A DNA stretch of 64,000 bases from Brachybacterium avium (GTDB lineage: Bacteria > Actinomycetota > Actinomycetes > Actinomycetales > Dermabacteraceae): the NCBI RefSeq assembly GCF_002216795.1, contig NZ_CP022316.1, forward strand, positions 2,757,205-2,821,204. Direction: 5' to 3'. Positions within the stretch are counted from its first letter, which is position 1. The number at the start of each line of letters is the position of its first letter. The position numbers and the translations under genes are program-made. This document shows positions 1-10,340 of this stretch, piece after piece. The notes below the pieces were generated by a model. It saw nothing but the letters and a program-made list of their open reading frames with translations, was not told the origin of the DNA and ran no database searches.

Positions 1-9
1 GCATGGCCC

Positions 10-45
10 GGGGCGGGCGGCAGGGGTGACCCTGCCGCCCGCCCC
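10..45 (+). terminator. GC-rich hairpin, likely terminator of an upstream gene
   Basis: A perfect 16-bp inverted repeat (10-25 against 30-45) closes a 4-nt loop, GTGA. It is followed by GTCTC and has no T tract. It lies before the promoter region of the first gene, so it probably ends a transcript entering from the left. Intrinsic terminators without a U tract are common in high-GC Actinobacteria. Confidence 0.65.
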
Positions 46-75
46 GTCTCCATCCCGGCAACCGGCATCGGTGCT

Positions 76-89
76 GGTCGTGCACGACC
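76..89. other. 14-bp perfect palindrome upstream of first gene
   Basis: GGTCGTGCACGACC is a perfect palindrome with no loop. It lies about 55 bp before a -10-like TAGAAT (143-148) that precedes the first gene. Its position and symmetry would suit a dimeric repressor site, but no regulator is known for it and chance is possible in such GC-rich DNA. Confidence 0.25.
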
Positions 90-187
90 CGTCGGAGTGG
101 CCGCGACCCGGCGCGCCCGCCTCGGGATGTCGCCGGGCGGCTTAGAATGGTCTGCGTCACATGAGATCGATGGCAGGAGGAGCAGTG

Positions 188-889
188 GTGATCAGCACTC
201 CCGATGCCTCCGCCCCGGTCGAGGGCGGAGACCTGCCCACCCGGACCTTCGGCCCGCCCGCCGCCGTGGTGATCGGCAGCCTGGTGGTGGGCATCTTCTT
301 CCTCGTGGTGCTCGAGTTCCTGGTGATCATCAGCTTCGTCGGCCAGAAGCTGTGGCGGGATCCGGCGCTGATGCACGATCTGGTGTTCACCCTGCCGCTG
401 TTGATCTGGGTGCTGATCGCTGTCGCGGTGACGGTGGTGTGCCTGCGGGTGATCACCTCCTGGCTCCACATCGACGAGGACGGCTTCGTCCTCCGGAGCC
501 TGTTCCGTCGTACCCGCAGCGTCCGCTGGGAGGATGTCGGGCTGGTCATCGCCGCGCGGGACATCGATCGCGGTTCACCTGCTGCAGAAGCGCTCGACGC
601 CCCCGAGACCGCCTATGACGGCGTCTACGTGATGGATTCCGCTGGTCGCCGGATCCTGGCGGTCTCGAGCCGGTTCTTCGGTCACCGCGCGCAGGAGATG
701 ACGCTGCACCGCTCCCGGGAGGCCGGCGTGCGCATCGAGCACATCGACGCGATCACCCACCTCGAGCTGCGTCAGCAGGCACCGCAGGCGATGAGCTTCG
801 TGGATCGCCATCCCAACCTGCTGCTGGCCGCGCTGATCCTGTTCTACATCGGCCACAACCTGCTCACCTTCATCGTGTGGGGGCTGTGA
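188..889 (+). CDS. Membrane protein with PH-like domain, function unknown
   Basis: The protein is about 233 aa. Two hydrophobic helices near the N-terminus (about residues 25-50 and 75-100) are followed by a soluble stretch of short beta-strand-like segments around GFVLRSLFRR...VRWEDV, resembling bacterial PH-like domains. A last helix (LLLAALILFYIGHNLL) sits near the C-terminus. The GTG at 188 is chosen because a strong ribosome site, AGGAGG (175-180), lies 7 nt before it; ATG 161 and GTG 185 are alternatives. A -10-like TAGAAT is at 143-148. The stop overlaps the GTG of the next gene by 4 nt, so the two are probably co-transcribed. Function is not recognised; the PH-like call is an inference from the pattern. 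Confidence 0.7.
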   Translation: MISTPDASAPVEGGDLPTRTFGPPAAVVIGSLVVGIFFLVVLEFLVIISFVGQKLWRDPALMHDLVFTLPLLIWVLIAVAVTVVCLRVITSWLHIDEDGFVLRSLFRRTRSVRWEDVGLVIAARDIDRGSPAAEALDAPETAYDGVYVMDSAGRRILAVSSRFFGHRAQEMTLHRSREAGVRIEHIDAITHLELRQQAPQAMSFVDRHPNLLLAALILFYIGHNLLTFIVWGL

Positions 890-1919
890 GCCGTCCGCCC
901 GCCGCAGACGGCTCACCGGACCCGCGTCCCGGACGTGCCGCCCGGCGACGTGCTCGACGACCCCCGCCGCCGCTGGCCCAGCGCGAGGGCCTGGACGCCG
1001 TGCGCTGGCAGGTCCCCCACGACGCCGCCCCCGGTCGAGGTGCGCTCGAGCTGCTGCAGGAGCGCTTCCCCGCGCTCGCGGATCCGGCCGCGACTCCGCT
1101 GCCGGCGCGCTTCGCCGCCGGGGAGATCGTCGATGCCCAGGGGCGGGCCTGGGCCGCCGAGGATCTGGTCGGCCCGGGGGAGCAGCTGTGGTTCCACCGC
1201 GAGCTGCGTGCCGAAGCGGTCCCTGAGGTCGAGCTGCCCGTCCTGCACCGGGACGAGCATCTGCTGGTGATCGACAAGCCGCACGACATCGCCACCATGC
1301 CCCGCGGCGCGCATATCCTCGCCAGCGCGCTGGTGCGGCTGCGACGCGCCACCGGGATCCAGACCCTGGTGCCGCTGCATCGCTTGGATCGGCGTACCGC
1401 CGGAGTGCTCGCGTTCGGTATCCGCCCTGCAGAGCGGTCCGTCTATCACCAGCTGTTCGCTCGCCACGAGGTGGACAAGGCCTATGAGGCGCTCGTGGTC
1501 CCGGAGCCGGGCTCGTCGCTCCCGCGCGGCCCGGGGGAGCGGTGCACGATGCGGGACCGCTTGCTCAAGCAGCGCGGCGAGCTCACCACTGGGGTCCTCA
1601 CCGGACCGGCGAACGCCGAGACCGAGCTCGAGGTGCTCGAGGCCGGGAGCGAGGGCGTGCTGCGGGTGGGGCTGTGGCCGCGCACCGGTCGGACCCACCA
1701 GCTGCGCGCCCAGCTCGCCGTACGCGGGGCGCCGATCCTGGGGGAGGACCTGTACTGGCCCTCGCAGCGGTCACGGCCGGCCCTGACTCTTCAGCCCGGG
1801 GCCTGCCGCTCCAGCTGCTGGCACGGCGCCTCGCCTTCGTCGATCCCGTCACCGCGGAGCGTCGGGAATTCCGCAGCGAGCAGGAGCTGACCGCACGGTC
1901 TCGTACCCTGGGGCCGTGA
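886..1919 (+). CDS. RluA-family RNA pseudouridine synthase (apparent frameshift)
   Basis: This enzyme family isomerises uridine to pseudouridine in rRNA or tRNA. Visible motifs are VLHRDEHLLVIDKPH, the catalytic-Asp motif PLHRLDRRTAG and the late motif RTGRTHQLRAQLAVRGAPILGEDLY. The family C-terminus (PLQLLARRLAFVDPVT...RREF) is present but in another frame. One base therefore appears to be missing between about 1755 and 1790. Read straight through, the first frame ends at 1890 with an unrelated tail; the corrected frame ends at the TGA 1917-1919 and overlaps the next gene by 4 nt (GTGA). The GTG at 886 overlaps the previous stop in the same way. The break looks like sequence error. Confidence 0.82.
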
Positions 1920-2698
1920 GCGCCCCCCGCATCCCCGACCGTGACGTGCCGCCGCCGGCCCCGCGCCGCACCCGCGCCGGAGAGGTGGTCGTGGGCCCCA
2001 CCGTCCGTGCGCGCTACGTGCCCGCCGCGCTCATCGGGCTGCCCCTGGTGGCAGTGCTGCTGAGCACCTTCGCCGGTGCGGGGATCCAGCAGTGGCGCTC
2101 TTCGCGCCTGCGCGCCGGGCACGACGGAATGCTCGAGCAGCTCCTCGCCCCCGCCTGGGCGCAGCTGCTGCTCGGCGCCGTCCTGCTCTGGGGGCTGCTC
2201 GCGCTGTGGGCGCTGATACCGCTGGTCCTGACTCATCGCGTGGTGCTGCTGGACGAGCGGGCAGGGACGCTGGCGCTGCGCAGAGGCCTGCGCATCGCCG
2301 ACCGAGCACCGCTGTCGCAGGTTCGCTATGCGACCGGCGACAGCGAGCGCGGCGGGGTCGCACTGATCGGGCTGGAGAAGGGGGGCGCCCGCGGCGAGGG
2401 GGAGGCTCTGCGGCAGTGGGTGGTGCCCGAGAGCGGGTGGGACGACGCCGCCTTCGACGGACTGCGCACCCTGCAGACTGCAGCCGGTCTGCGCCCTGCC
2501 CCGCCCCGCGCGGTCCTGGTGCGCGAGAGCCGTCGGATCCACCGCGAGCGCAACCACCGGGAGCTCGCCGCCCGCCTCGGGATGCCCTGGCGGGAGGAGT
2601 ATGTCCGTGACGAGGCCGCCTTCCGGGACGAGTTCGACCGGATCCGCCGCATGCTCGGCGGCAAGGAGCAGCGGCGGGACGAGGACCCCCGCCCCTGA
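1916..2698 (+). CDS. Membrane protein with C-terminal GMPW motif, unknown function
   Basis: The protein is 260 aa. After a basic N-terminus come two hydrophobic segments (about residues 38-60 and 78-108), then a soluble domain of about 150 residues. The C-terminal part contains ELAARLGMPWREEY and a helical acidic/basic tail. The same short motif, [IM]PW preceded by a Gly and followed by acidic residues, recurs in the two membrane proteins at 9429-10340 and 10337-10870. The GTG at 1916 overlaps the stop of the frame-corrected pseudouridine synthase gene, placing it last in a three-gene operon. No function is recognised. Confidence 0.75.
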   Translation: MSAPRIPDRDVPPPAPRRTRAGEVVVGPTVRARYVPAALIGLPLVAVLLSTFAGAGIQQWRSSRLRAGHDGMLEQLLAPAWAQLLLGAVLLWGLLALWALIPLVLTHRVVLLDERAGTLALRRGLRIADRAPLSQVRYATGDSERGGVALIGLEKGGARGEGEALRQWVVPESGWDDAAFDGLRTLQTAAGLRPAPPRAVLVRESRRIHRERNHRELAARLGMPWREEYVRDEAAFRDEFDRIRRMLGGKEQRRDEDPRP

Positions 2699-2724
2699 AG
2701 CGCGGGCCCAGGGAACCGGGAGGC

Positions 2725-4368
2725 TCAGAAGATGGCGCGCAGGCCGAGGACGACCGCGGCACCGATGCCCGCAGCGGCGGGGAGGGTGATGATCCAGGCC
2801 AGGAAGATCGGCCGCATCAGCTTCCAGTTGGCCGCATGGTTGACGATCCCGACGCCGAGGACGGCACCGATCAGGATGTGCGTGGAGGAGACCGGCAGTC
2901 CGAGCACCGAGGCCAGCAGCACGACGGTGGCGGCGGCGACCTCGGCGGCGAAGCCCGAGGACGGATGCATGGCGGTCAGCCCGGTGCCGACGGTGTGGAT
3001 CACCTTGCGGCCCACGAACCACAGCCCGGAGACCAGAGCGATGCCGAAGGCGACCAGCACTGCGGTGGGGACAGCGGCCTCCTGCCCGATCTCCCCGGTG
3101 CGCAGCACATCGAGCACTGCGGCGAAGGGCCCGATGGCGTTGGCGATGTCGTTGGCGCCGTGGCTGAAGGCGAAGGCGCAGGCGGTGAAGACCTGCATCC
3201 AGCTGAACATGATGAAGGTCGCCCGCGAGATCGACTGCTTCTTCAGAGCGCGGGCGAACACGGTGGTCGCCACCCAGACGCCCACCGCGAGCATCACCAG
3301 CATCAGCACGCCGCCCGCGAGCGGGATGTCCAGGCCCACGTTCTTCAGACCCTTGAACACGAGCATCGCCGCCAGCAGCACGGAGGTGCCCGCCGCGAGC
3401 GGGGGCACGCGCTTCTCGAGCGCGTGATAGGCGGCCCGACGCTCCACCTTCCGCGCCGCCTTGCGCTGCTTCTTGGACAGGTGCGAGGCCTGTTCGGCGA
3501 GTTCCGCCCCGGGCCCGCCGGGAGTGAGGTCGAGCGCGGCGGACTCGGCGAAGGCCAGCTGCTGGAGCTCGGAGACGCGCTCGTACCCGTACAGGTGACG
3601 GCCCTGCGCGTCCTCGTCCTCGTCCTCGTCGTCATCGTCGTCGTCCTCGGCGTCGTCGAACCCGCGGGATCCCAGGGCGATCGCCCGGGCGGCGGGTGCG
3701 AGGACATGCCGCTTGATCGCACCGAAGAGGAGGTACGCGGTCACGCCGCCGAGCAGGGGGGAGAGGACCCAGGAGACGACGATCTTGCCGATCTCGCCCC
3801 ACTGCACCATCTCGAATCCACCGGTGCCGGTGACCACCCCGGTGGTGACGGCCGCGCCGACGATGCCGCCGATGATCGCGTGGGTGGTCGAGACCGGCCA
3901 CCCCATCCGGGTGGCGAGGAGCAGCCACACGGCGGCGCCCAGCAGGGCGGCCATCATGATGTAGGCGAAGGACAGCGGATCCACGTGCATGGCATCGATG
4001 TCGACGATGCCGCTGCGTACGGTCTCGGTGACCGAGCTGCCGGCGAGGACCGCGCCGGAGACCTCGAAGACGGCGGCGACCACGAGCGCCTGCTTCATGG
4101 TCAGCGTCCCCGCCCCGACGCTGGTGCCGAAGGAGTTGGCGACGTCGTTGCCACCGATGTTGAACGCCATGAACAGCCCGAAGGCGATCGCGAGGATCAG
4201 CAGGAAGACATTGACATCGGTGCCGGTGTGGGTGAACGCCCAGATGGTGAAGGCGACAGCGGCGGCCGCCGTCATCAGCCCGGCACCGAGGTGCCAGTTG
4301 CGGTCGGGGCCGAGGAATCCCGTGGAGACGGGGGCGTCGGTGGTCTTCGGGGCGGGCGTGCCAGGCAT
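2725..4368 (-). CDS. PiT-family inorganic phosphate transporter
   Basis: The 547-aa membrane protein has the two signature repeats of the PiT/Pho-4 family: GGNDVANSFGTSVGAG near residue 70, and SHGANDIANAIGPF in the second half. These permeases import phosphate, usually as metal-phosphate with H+ or Na+. About a dozen hydrophobic helices are visible. A long hydrophilic loop in the middle holds an unusually acidic Asp/Glu run and a basic segment (KKQRKAARK). ATG 4368 gives the start MPGTPAPKT; the in-frame extension upstream has no family-like sequence. A -10-like TAGAGT on this strand is at 4454-4449. It converges with the membrane-protein operon ending at 2698. Confidence 0.93.
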   Translation of the reverse strand: MPGTPAPKTTDAPVSTGFLGPDRNWHLGAGLMTAAAAVAFTIWAFTHTGTDVNVFLLILAIAFGLFMAFNIGGNDVANSFGTSVGAGTLTMKQALVVAAVFEVSGAVLAGSSVTETVRSGIVDIDAMHVDPLSFAYIMMAALLGAAVWLLLATRMGWPVSTTHAIIGGIVGAAVTTGVVTGTGGFEMVQWGEIGKIVVSWVLSPLLGGVTAYLLFGAIKRHVLAPAARAIALGSRGFDDAEDDDDDDEDEDEDAQGRHLYGYERVSELQQLAFAESAALDLTPGGPGAELAEQASHLSKKQRKAARKVERRAAYHALEKRVPPLAAGTSVLLAAMLVFKGLKNVGLDIPLAGGVLMLVMLAVGVWVATTVFARALKKQSISRATFIMFSWMQVFTACAFAFSHGANDIANAIGPFAAVLDVLRTGEIGQEAAVPTAVLVAFGIALVSGLWFVGRKVIHTVGTGLTAMHPSSGFAAEVAAATVVLLASVLGLPVSSTHILIGAVLGVGIVNHAANWKLMRPIFLAWIITLPAAAGIGAAVVLGLRAIF

Positions 4369-6219
<1,851 letters not shown>

Positions 6220-6272
6220 CCGGGAGCGGGGACGCGGCCGGGGGGAGAGCGAGACCCTCGGCCGCCAGCTGC

Positions 6273-6707
6273 TCAGCTCTCGGTGCTCGCGGCCTGCTCC
6301 GCCACCCGGGTGCCGTGCTGGTAGCCGATCAGCCACAGCACGCCGTAGCGGTCCCGCACCTGCCCGTCGGATGCGCCCCAGGGCCGTCGCTGCAGTTCAT
6401 CGACCACCTCGCCGCCCTCGGCGAGTCCGACGAACCAGGTGCGCAGCGTCGTCGGCTCCGCGGCGCCCAGCAGGGCGACCATGAGCCCGCGGGCGGAGAA
6501 CGGCTCCTCGCCCTCGCCGGCGTCGGCGACGAACAGCTCCACCGCACCGCTGAGCACCCCGTGGGCGATCGCGGAGCCCGGGCCGTCGGCCCGCTCGAAC
6601 TGGGCGAAGGTGTGCTGCTCGACGGTGCCGCCGAACACGCCGCGGTAGAAATCGAGCGCCTCCGCCGCGGTGCCGGGCAGGTGGAGGTACAGGGACGGTG
6701 CGGGCAT
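6273..6707 (-). CDS. VOC-superfamily (PhnB/glyoxalase-like) protein
   Basis: The protein is 144 aa. The opening (SLYLHLPGTAAEALDFYRGVFGG) is typical of PhnB-like members of the vicinal-oxygen-chelate superfamily. Later segments such as LFVADA and RDRYGVLWLIGYQ match the second half of that fold. Members bind a metal or small hydrophobic ligand; the substrate cannot be read from sequence. ATG 6707 is preferred over an upstream in-frame ATG because GGAGGAGA sits a few bases before it and the fold starts immediately after. It converges with guaB. Confidence 0.85.
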   Translation of the reverse strand: MPAPSLYLHLPGTAAEALDFYRGVFGGTVEQHTFAQFERADGPGSAIAHGVLSGAVELFVADAGEGEEPFSARGLMVALLGAAEPTTLRTWFVGLAEGGEVVDELQRRPWGASDGQVRDRYGVLWLIGYQHGTRVAEQAASTES

Positions 6708-6846
6708 GGGCTCTCCTCCGGATCGTGCCGTCGCCCCGGGGACCGGAGCGGGCGTGGTGGGGGTGATCATTCCTCCCCGACGGGCCCGCGTCCACATCGC
6801 CGGACTCGCGGTCCCTCCGGTCGGCTCCCACGTCTAGGCTGAGCCC

Positions 6847-7562
6847 ATGAGCGCGAGCACCACGTCCTGGATCGATGCCCCCCTGCTCGGTTTCGACACC
6901 GAGACCACCGGCACGAATGTCGCCGGCGACCGGATCGTCACCGTCGCCCTGGTGCACTCGGTGGGACCGGGGCGGGAGAACGAGACCGTCGCGACCTGGC
7001 TGATCGACCCGGAGATGGACATCCCCGAGCCGGCACAGCGGGTGCACGGGATCAGCACGGAGCACGCTCGGGCCCACGGGATGAAGGCCGCCGACGCCCT
7101 CGACGAGGTCGCCGCCATGATCGCGGACGCACTCGGCAAGGACATCCCGCTGGTCGCCTTCAACATCAGCTTCGACCTCTCGATCCTGGAGAACGAGCTG
7201 ACCCGTCTGGGCCTGCCCACCCTCACCCAGCGCCTCGGCCACGACATCGCCCCGGTGATCGACGGCCTGGTGATCGACCGCGGGGTGGACCGCTACCGCA
7301 AGGGCAAGCGCACCCTCACCGATGTGCTCGCACACTTCGGGATCGAGCAGGACGGCCGTCTCCACACCGCCGATGTCGACGTCTCCGCCACCTTGGACGT
7401 GGTGCGCGCGATCGCCGCCAAGTACCCGAAGGTCGCCGCTTCCTCGCTCGAGGAGCTGCACCGGGAGCAGACGGGCTGGCACCGCCGCTGGGCCGAGGGA
7501 TGAACGAGTGGCTGACGAAGAAGGGCAAGACGCCGGACGTCAGCACCGCCTGGCCGCTCTGA
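6847..7562 (+). CDS. DEDDh 3'-5' exonuclease (DnaQ-like), apparent frameshift near end
   Basis: The protein resembles the epsilon-type proofreading exonuclease fold. It has the first acidic motif GFDTETTGTN, a middle motif VAFNISFDLSILENEL and the final HTADVDVSAT, giving the DEDDh set. The uncorrected frame stops at 7503 after RRWAEG. A one-base correction in the G run at 7497-7499 restores MNEWLTKKGKTPDVSTAWPL and ends at the TGA 7560-7562, the tail I expect for actinobacterial homologues. A -10 box TAGGCT (6835-6840) lies 6 nt before ATG 6847, so the mRNA is probably leaderless. It is a stand-alone exonuclease, not a full polymerase III subunit. Confidence 0.88.
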
Positions 7563-7640
7563 CCCCCACGGCCGCCGCGAGGGCTCGGGCTGCGCCGGAT
7601 CGCCGGTGCTCCTGCCGCTCGCGGGCTCGCAGTCCGGCGC

Positions 7641-8258
7641 TCACCGCACGTCGCCGGCCTCCTCCCAGCACCGCGAGGTCCGCCCGCGCACCAGGTGGAC
7701 GAGCAGGGCCAGGGCACCGCCGCTGAGCAGCAGCGGCCATCCGGGTTCGAGACCGGAGGGGTGGCCGTCGAGCAGCGACCACACCCCGAGCAGTCCCATC
7801 AGTGCGACCGACGCCCCCACCCCGATCGCCCACACGGCGTGCAGGGAATGCGCATCGAGCAGCTGCCAGCGCACCTCGGGCAGCTCGGCCCCGGCCGCGT
7901 GGCGCCGTCGCCGCGACTCGGCCAGCACCCACAGCTGCAGCAGCCGGGTCAGGGAATATCCGCCGAGCGCGAGCGCGGCGGCGAGCACCAGGATGCTCAT
8001 CGGCCGCACCTGTCCGTCGGCGGGGACCGTCCGCACCGCCTCCACCACGCCCAGCACCGTCAGGACCACCCCGGCGGCGGTGACCAGGGTCGCCAGCAGC
8101 GGCGACGGACCGTCCAGCGGTGCAGCGGTCCGCTCGTCGGCCGGGCCGCCGGCGATCATCCCGTCGGCGTCCAGCCGTGGGAACCGGGCGAGCCCGTCGG
8201 TGATCCCGTGCTCGAGGCCCGGCTCGGGATCGGGGCCGGCGGCAGGGTCGGAGCTCAT
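7641..8258 (-). CDS. Predicted four-helix membrane protein, unknown function
   Basis: The protein is 205 aa. A polar, acidic N-terminus of about 50 residues is followed by two hydrophobic helices (LLATLVTAAGVVLTVLGV and ILVLAAALALGGYSL), a basic loop (AESRRRRHAAG) and two more helices (ALMGLLGVWSL and WPLLLSGGALALLVHLV). No family is recognised. A -10 box TACCGT (8270-8265 on this strand) is 6 nt before ATG 8258, so it should be leaderless. It is divergent from guaB3 and converges with the exonuclease gene. Confidence 0.7.
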   Translation of the reverse strand: MSSDPAAGPDPEPGLEHGITDGLARFPRLDADGMIAGGPADERTAAPLDGPSPLLATLVTAAGVVLTVLGVVEAVRTVPADGQVRPMSILVLAAALALGGYSLTRLLQLWVLAESRRRRHAAGAELPEVRWQLLDAHSLHAVWAIGVGASVALMGLLGVWSLLDGHPSGLEPGWPLLLSGGALALLVHLVRGRTSRCWEEAGDVR

Positions 8259-8322
8259 CGGTCCACGGTAGCCCGCGACCCGCCCTGAGCCGAGAGCGGG
8301 GCGGAGCGGTCATGGCCGACGG

Positions 8323-8328
8323 TAGACT
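8323..8328 (+). promoter_or_regulatory. -10 box of leaderless guaB3 promoter
   Basis: TAGACT is followed by 7 nt and GTG 8336, with ATG in the next codon. No ribosome site is present. The same hexamer and spacing occur before guaA at 19496-19501. Confidence 0.6.
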
Positions 8329-8335
8329 CCCCGAT

Positions 8336-9448
8336 GTGATGAACGAGATCGAGATCGGCCGCAACAAGCGGGGACGGCGCAGCTACAGCCTGGACGACGT
8401 GGCGGTGGTCCCCTCCCGGCGCACCCGGGACCCGGAGGACGTCTCCACCTCGTGGCAGGTGGACGCCTACCACTTCGACATCCCGATCTTCGCCGCGCCC
8501 ATGGACTCCCTGATGTCGCCCGAGACCGCGATCGCGCTCGGCCGCCACGGCGGGCTCGGCGTGCTGGACCTCGAGGGCCTGTGGACCCGGTACGAGGACC
8601 CCACCCCCCAGTTCGACCGCATCGCCGGCGCCTCCGATGACGAGGTGGTGGACGTGATGCGCTCCGTCTACGCGGAGCCGATCAGGACCGAGCTGATCCG
8701 CGACCGGCTCCAGCAGCTGCGCGACGCCGGGGTCACCGCCGCCGGCTCGCTGTCCCCCCAGCGCACCCAGGAGCACTGGAAGACCGTCGTAGACGCCGGG
8801 GTGGACCTGTTCTTCATCCGCGGCACCACGGTCTCGGCCGAGCACGTCTCCACGGGCCGCGAACCGCTGAACCTCAAGCGGTTCATCTATGAGCTCGACG
8901 TCCCGGTGATCGTCGGCGGCTGCGCCACCTACACCGCCGCCCTGCACCTGATGCGCACCGGTGCGGCCGGAGTGCTGGTCGGCTTCGGCGGTGGCGCCTC
9001 CCAGACCACCGAGGAGACCCTGGGCATCTCCGTGCCGCTGGCCGGCGCGGTGGCCGATGTCGCCGCCGCCCGCCGCGACTACATGGACGAATCCGGTGGC
9101 CGCTACGTGCACGTCATCGCCGACGGCGGCCTGGGTCGTTCCGGCGACCTGGTCAAGGCGATCGCCTGCGGCGCCGACGGGCTGATGGTCGGGGCGGCGC
9201 TCGCCCGGGCCGAAGAAGCCCCGGGGCATGGCCATCACTGGGGCAGCGAGGCCCACCACCCGACGCTCACGCGCGGGCATCGGGTCAGCGTCGGCACGGT
9301 GGCCCCGCTCGAGCAGATCCTCTTCGGTCCCTCGATCGCGGCCGACGGCAGCACGAATCTCGTCGGCGCGCTGCGTCACGCCATGGCGACCACCGGCTAC
9401 CTCGACCTGAAGGAGTTCCAGCGGGTCGATGTCATCGCTCAGCCCTGA
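8336..9448 (+). CDS. guaB3: GuaB3-type IMP dehydrogenase-related protein
   Basis: The protein is about 370 aa and matches the IMPDH barrel (SYSLDDVAVVPSRRTRDPEDV, ALGRHGGLGVLDLEG, VIADGGLGRSGDL) but has no CBS module. At the position of the IMPDH catalytic loop (GxGxGxxCTT) it reads VGFGGGASQTTEETLGISVP, so the nucleophilic Cys is absent. This fits the actinobacterial GuaB3 group, whose reaction is not settled to my knowledge. GTG 8336 or ATG 8339 is the start, placed by the leaderless -10 box. The stop overlaps the next gene by about 20 nt. Calling it a second IMP dehydrogenase would go beyond the sequence. Confidence 0.88.
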   Translation: MMNEIEIGRNKRGRRSYSLDDVAVVPSRRTRDPEDVSTSWQVDAYHFDIPIFAAPMDSLMSPETAIALGRHGGLGVLDLEGLWTRYEDPTPQFDRIAGASDDEVVDVMRSVYAEPIRTELIRDRLQQLRDAGVTAAGSLSPQRTQEHWKTVVDAGVDLFFIRGTTVSAEHVSTGREPLNLKRFIYELDVPVIVGGCATYTAALHLMRTGAAGVLVGFGGGASQTTEETLGISVPLAGAVADVAAARRDYMDESGGRYVHVIADGGLGRSGDLVKAIACGADGLMVGAALARAEEAPGHGHHWGSEAHHPTLTRGHRVSVGTVAPLEQILFGPSIAADGSTNLVGALRHAMATTGYLDLKEFQRVDVIAQP

Positions 9449-10340
9449 TGCCGTCGACGGGGCATCGACCGTGACCGCGGCCGGTCGGGGCAGCAGCACC
9501 GCATCGGGACGCGGCCTGCCGCCCATCGTGATCCTGCTGCTCGGCATGCTCATCGCCGGGGCGTGCCTGCCGCTGCTGTTCGGGTCGTTCTACGCCCCGA
9601 ACCCTCCCCCGGGGGAGATGGTCCGGTACCTGCTGCTCGGACTGCTGGACGGGCGCGGGCCGTTCTTCGTCCAGGACCTGCTGTGGAACCGGTTCGTGCT
9701 GATCGTCGCCGTGCTGCTCGTGCTGGTCCTGGCAGTGCTGCCCTGGTGGGCGGTGCACTCGCAGCGTCGTGGTGGTCCGGGCGGCGGTCACCGCATCGAC
9801 GTATCGTTCGGCGCCGCCGGATCGACGTCCCCCGGCCCCGGCGGGATGCGGGTCACCCGCACGGAGCACCGCTCCTCGCTCACCTTCTCCGATGACGGCC
9901 GGATCCTGGACGAGGAGTGCCCGGACGCTCTGACGATCCAGCGCAGCGTCCCGGAGCTGCGGTCGATGGCCCGGGCGACCGGGATCCCCTGGAACTCGGC
10001 CTTCGAGACCGAGGGCGGTGCGCGCGGCTTCCTCGAGATCCTCAGAGCGCTCAGCACCGCGCCCGTGCGGGTGCGGACCGAGGCGGGGGGCAGCCCCGCC
10101 GAGCAGGACCTCGGCACCGACCCGGCGCGGTCTGCCGGGCAGCCGGATCCCGGTGCCGATCCCGAGCCGTCCGGCGATCCCGCGGAGCGCGCTCCCCTCG
10201 AGGAGGGCGGCTCCGACGGGCACCGCTACTCCACCTCATCCTGGTCGTCGATCTACTCCGGATCCGACTACACCTCCACCACCCGGTACACCGGGGACCG
10301 TTCCGAGGGCCCGGGCGAGGACGAGGAGCAGGACCGATGA
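9429..10340 (+). CDS. Membrane protein with GIPW motif, unknown function
   Basis: The protein is 303 aa. Two hydrophobic segments (about residues 30-55 and 85-107) are followed by a soluble domain containing SVPELRSMARATGIPWNS, then a low-complexity acidic Gly/Pro/Ser-rich tail ending in Ser/Tyr/Thr residues. The GIPW element and the two-helix plan match the adjacent gene at 10337 and the one at 1916. The ATG at 9429 overlaps guaB3 by 20 nt; GTG 9471 is a possible alternative start. It is the middle gene of a guaB3-led operon. Function is not recognised. Confidence 0.7.
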   Translation: MSSLSPDAVDGASTVTAAGRGSSTASGRGLPPIVILLLGMLIAGACLPLLFGSFYAPNPPPGEMVRYLLLGLLDGRGPFFVQDLLWNRFVLIVAVLLVLVLAVLPWWAVHSQRRGGPGGGHRIDVSFGAAGSTSPGPGGMRVTRTEHRSSLTFSDDGRILDEECPDALTIQRSVPELRSMARATGIPWNSAFETEGGARGFLEILRALSTAPVRVRTEAGGSPAEQDLGTDPARSAGQPDPGADPEPSGDPAERAPLEEGGSDGHRYSTSSWSSIYSGSDYTSTTRYTGDRSEGPGEDEEQDR

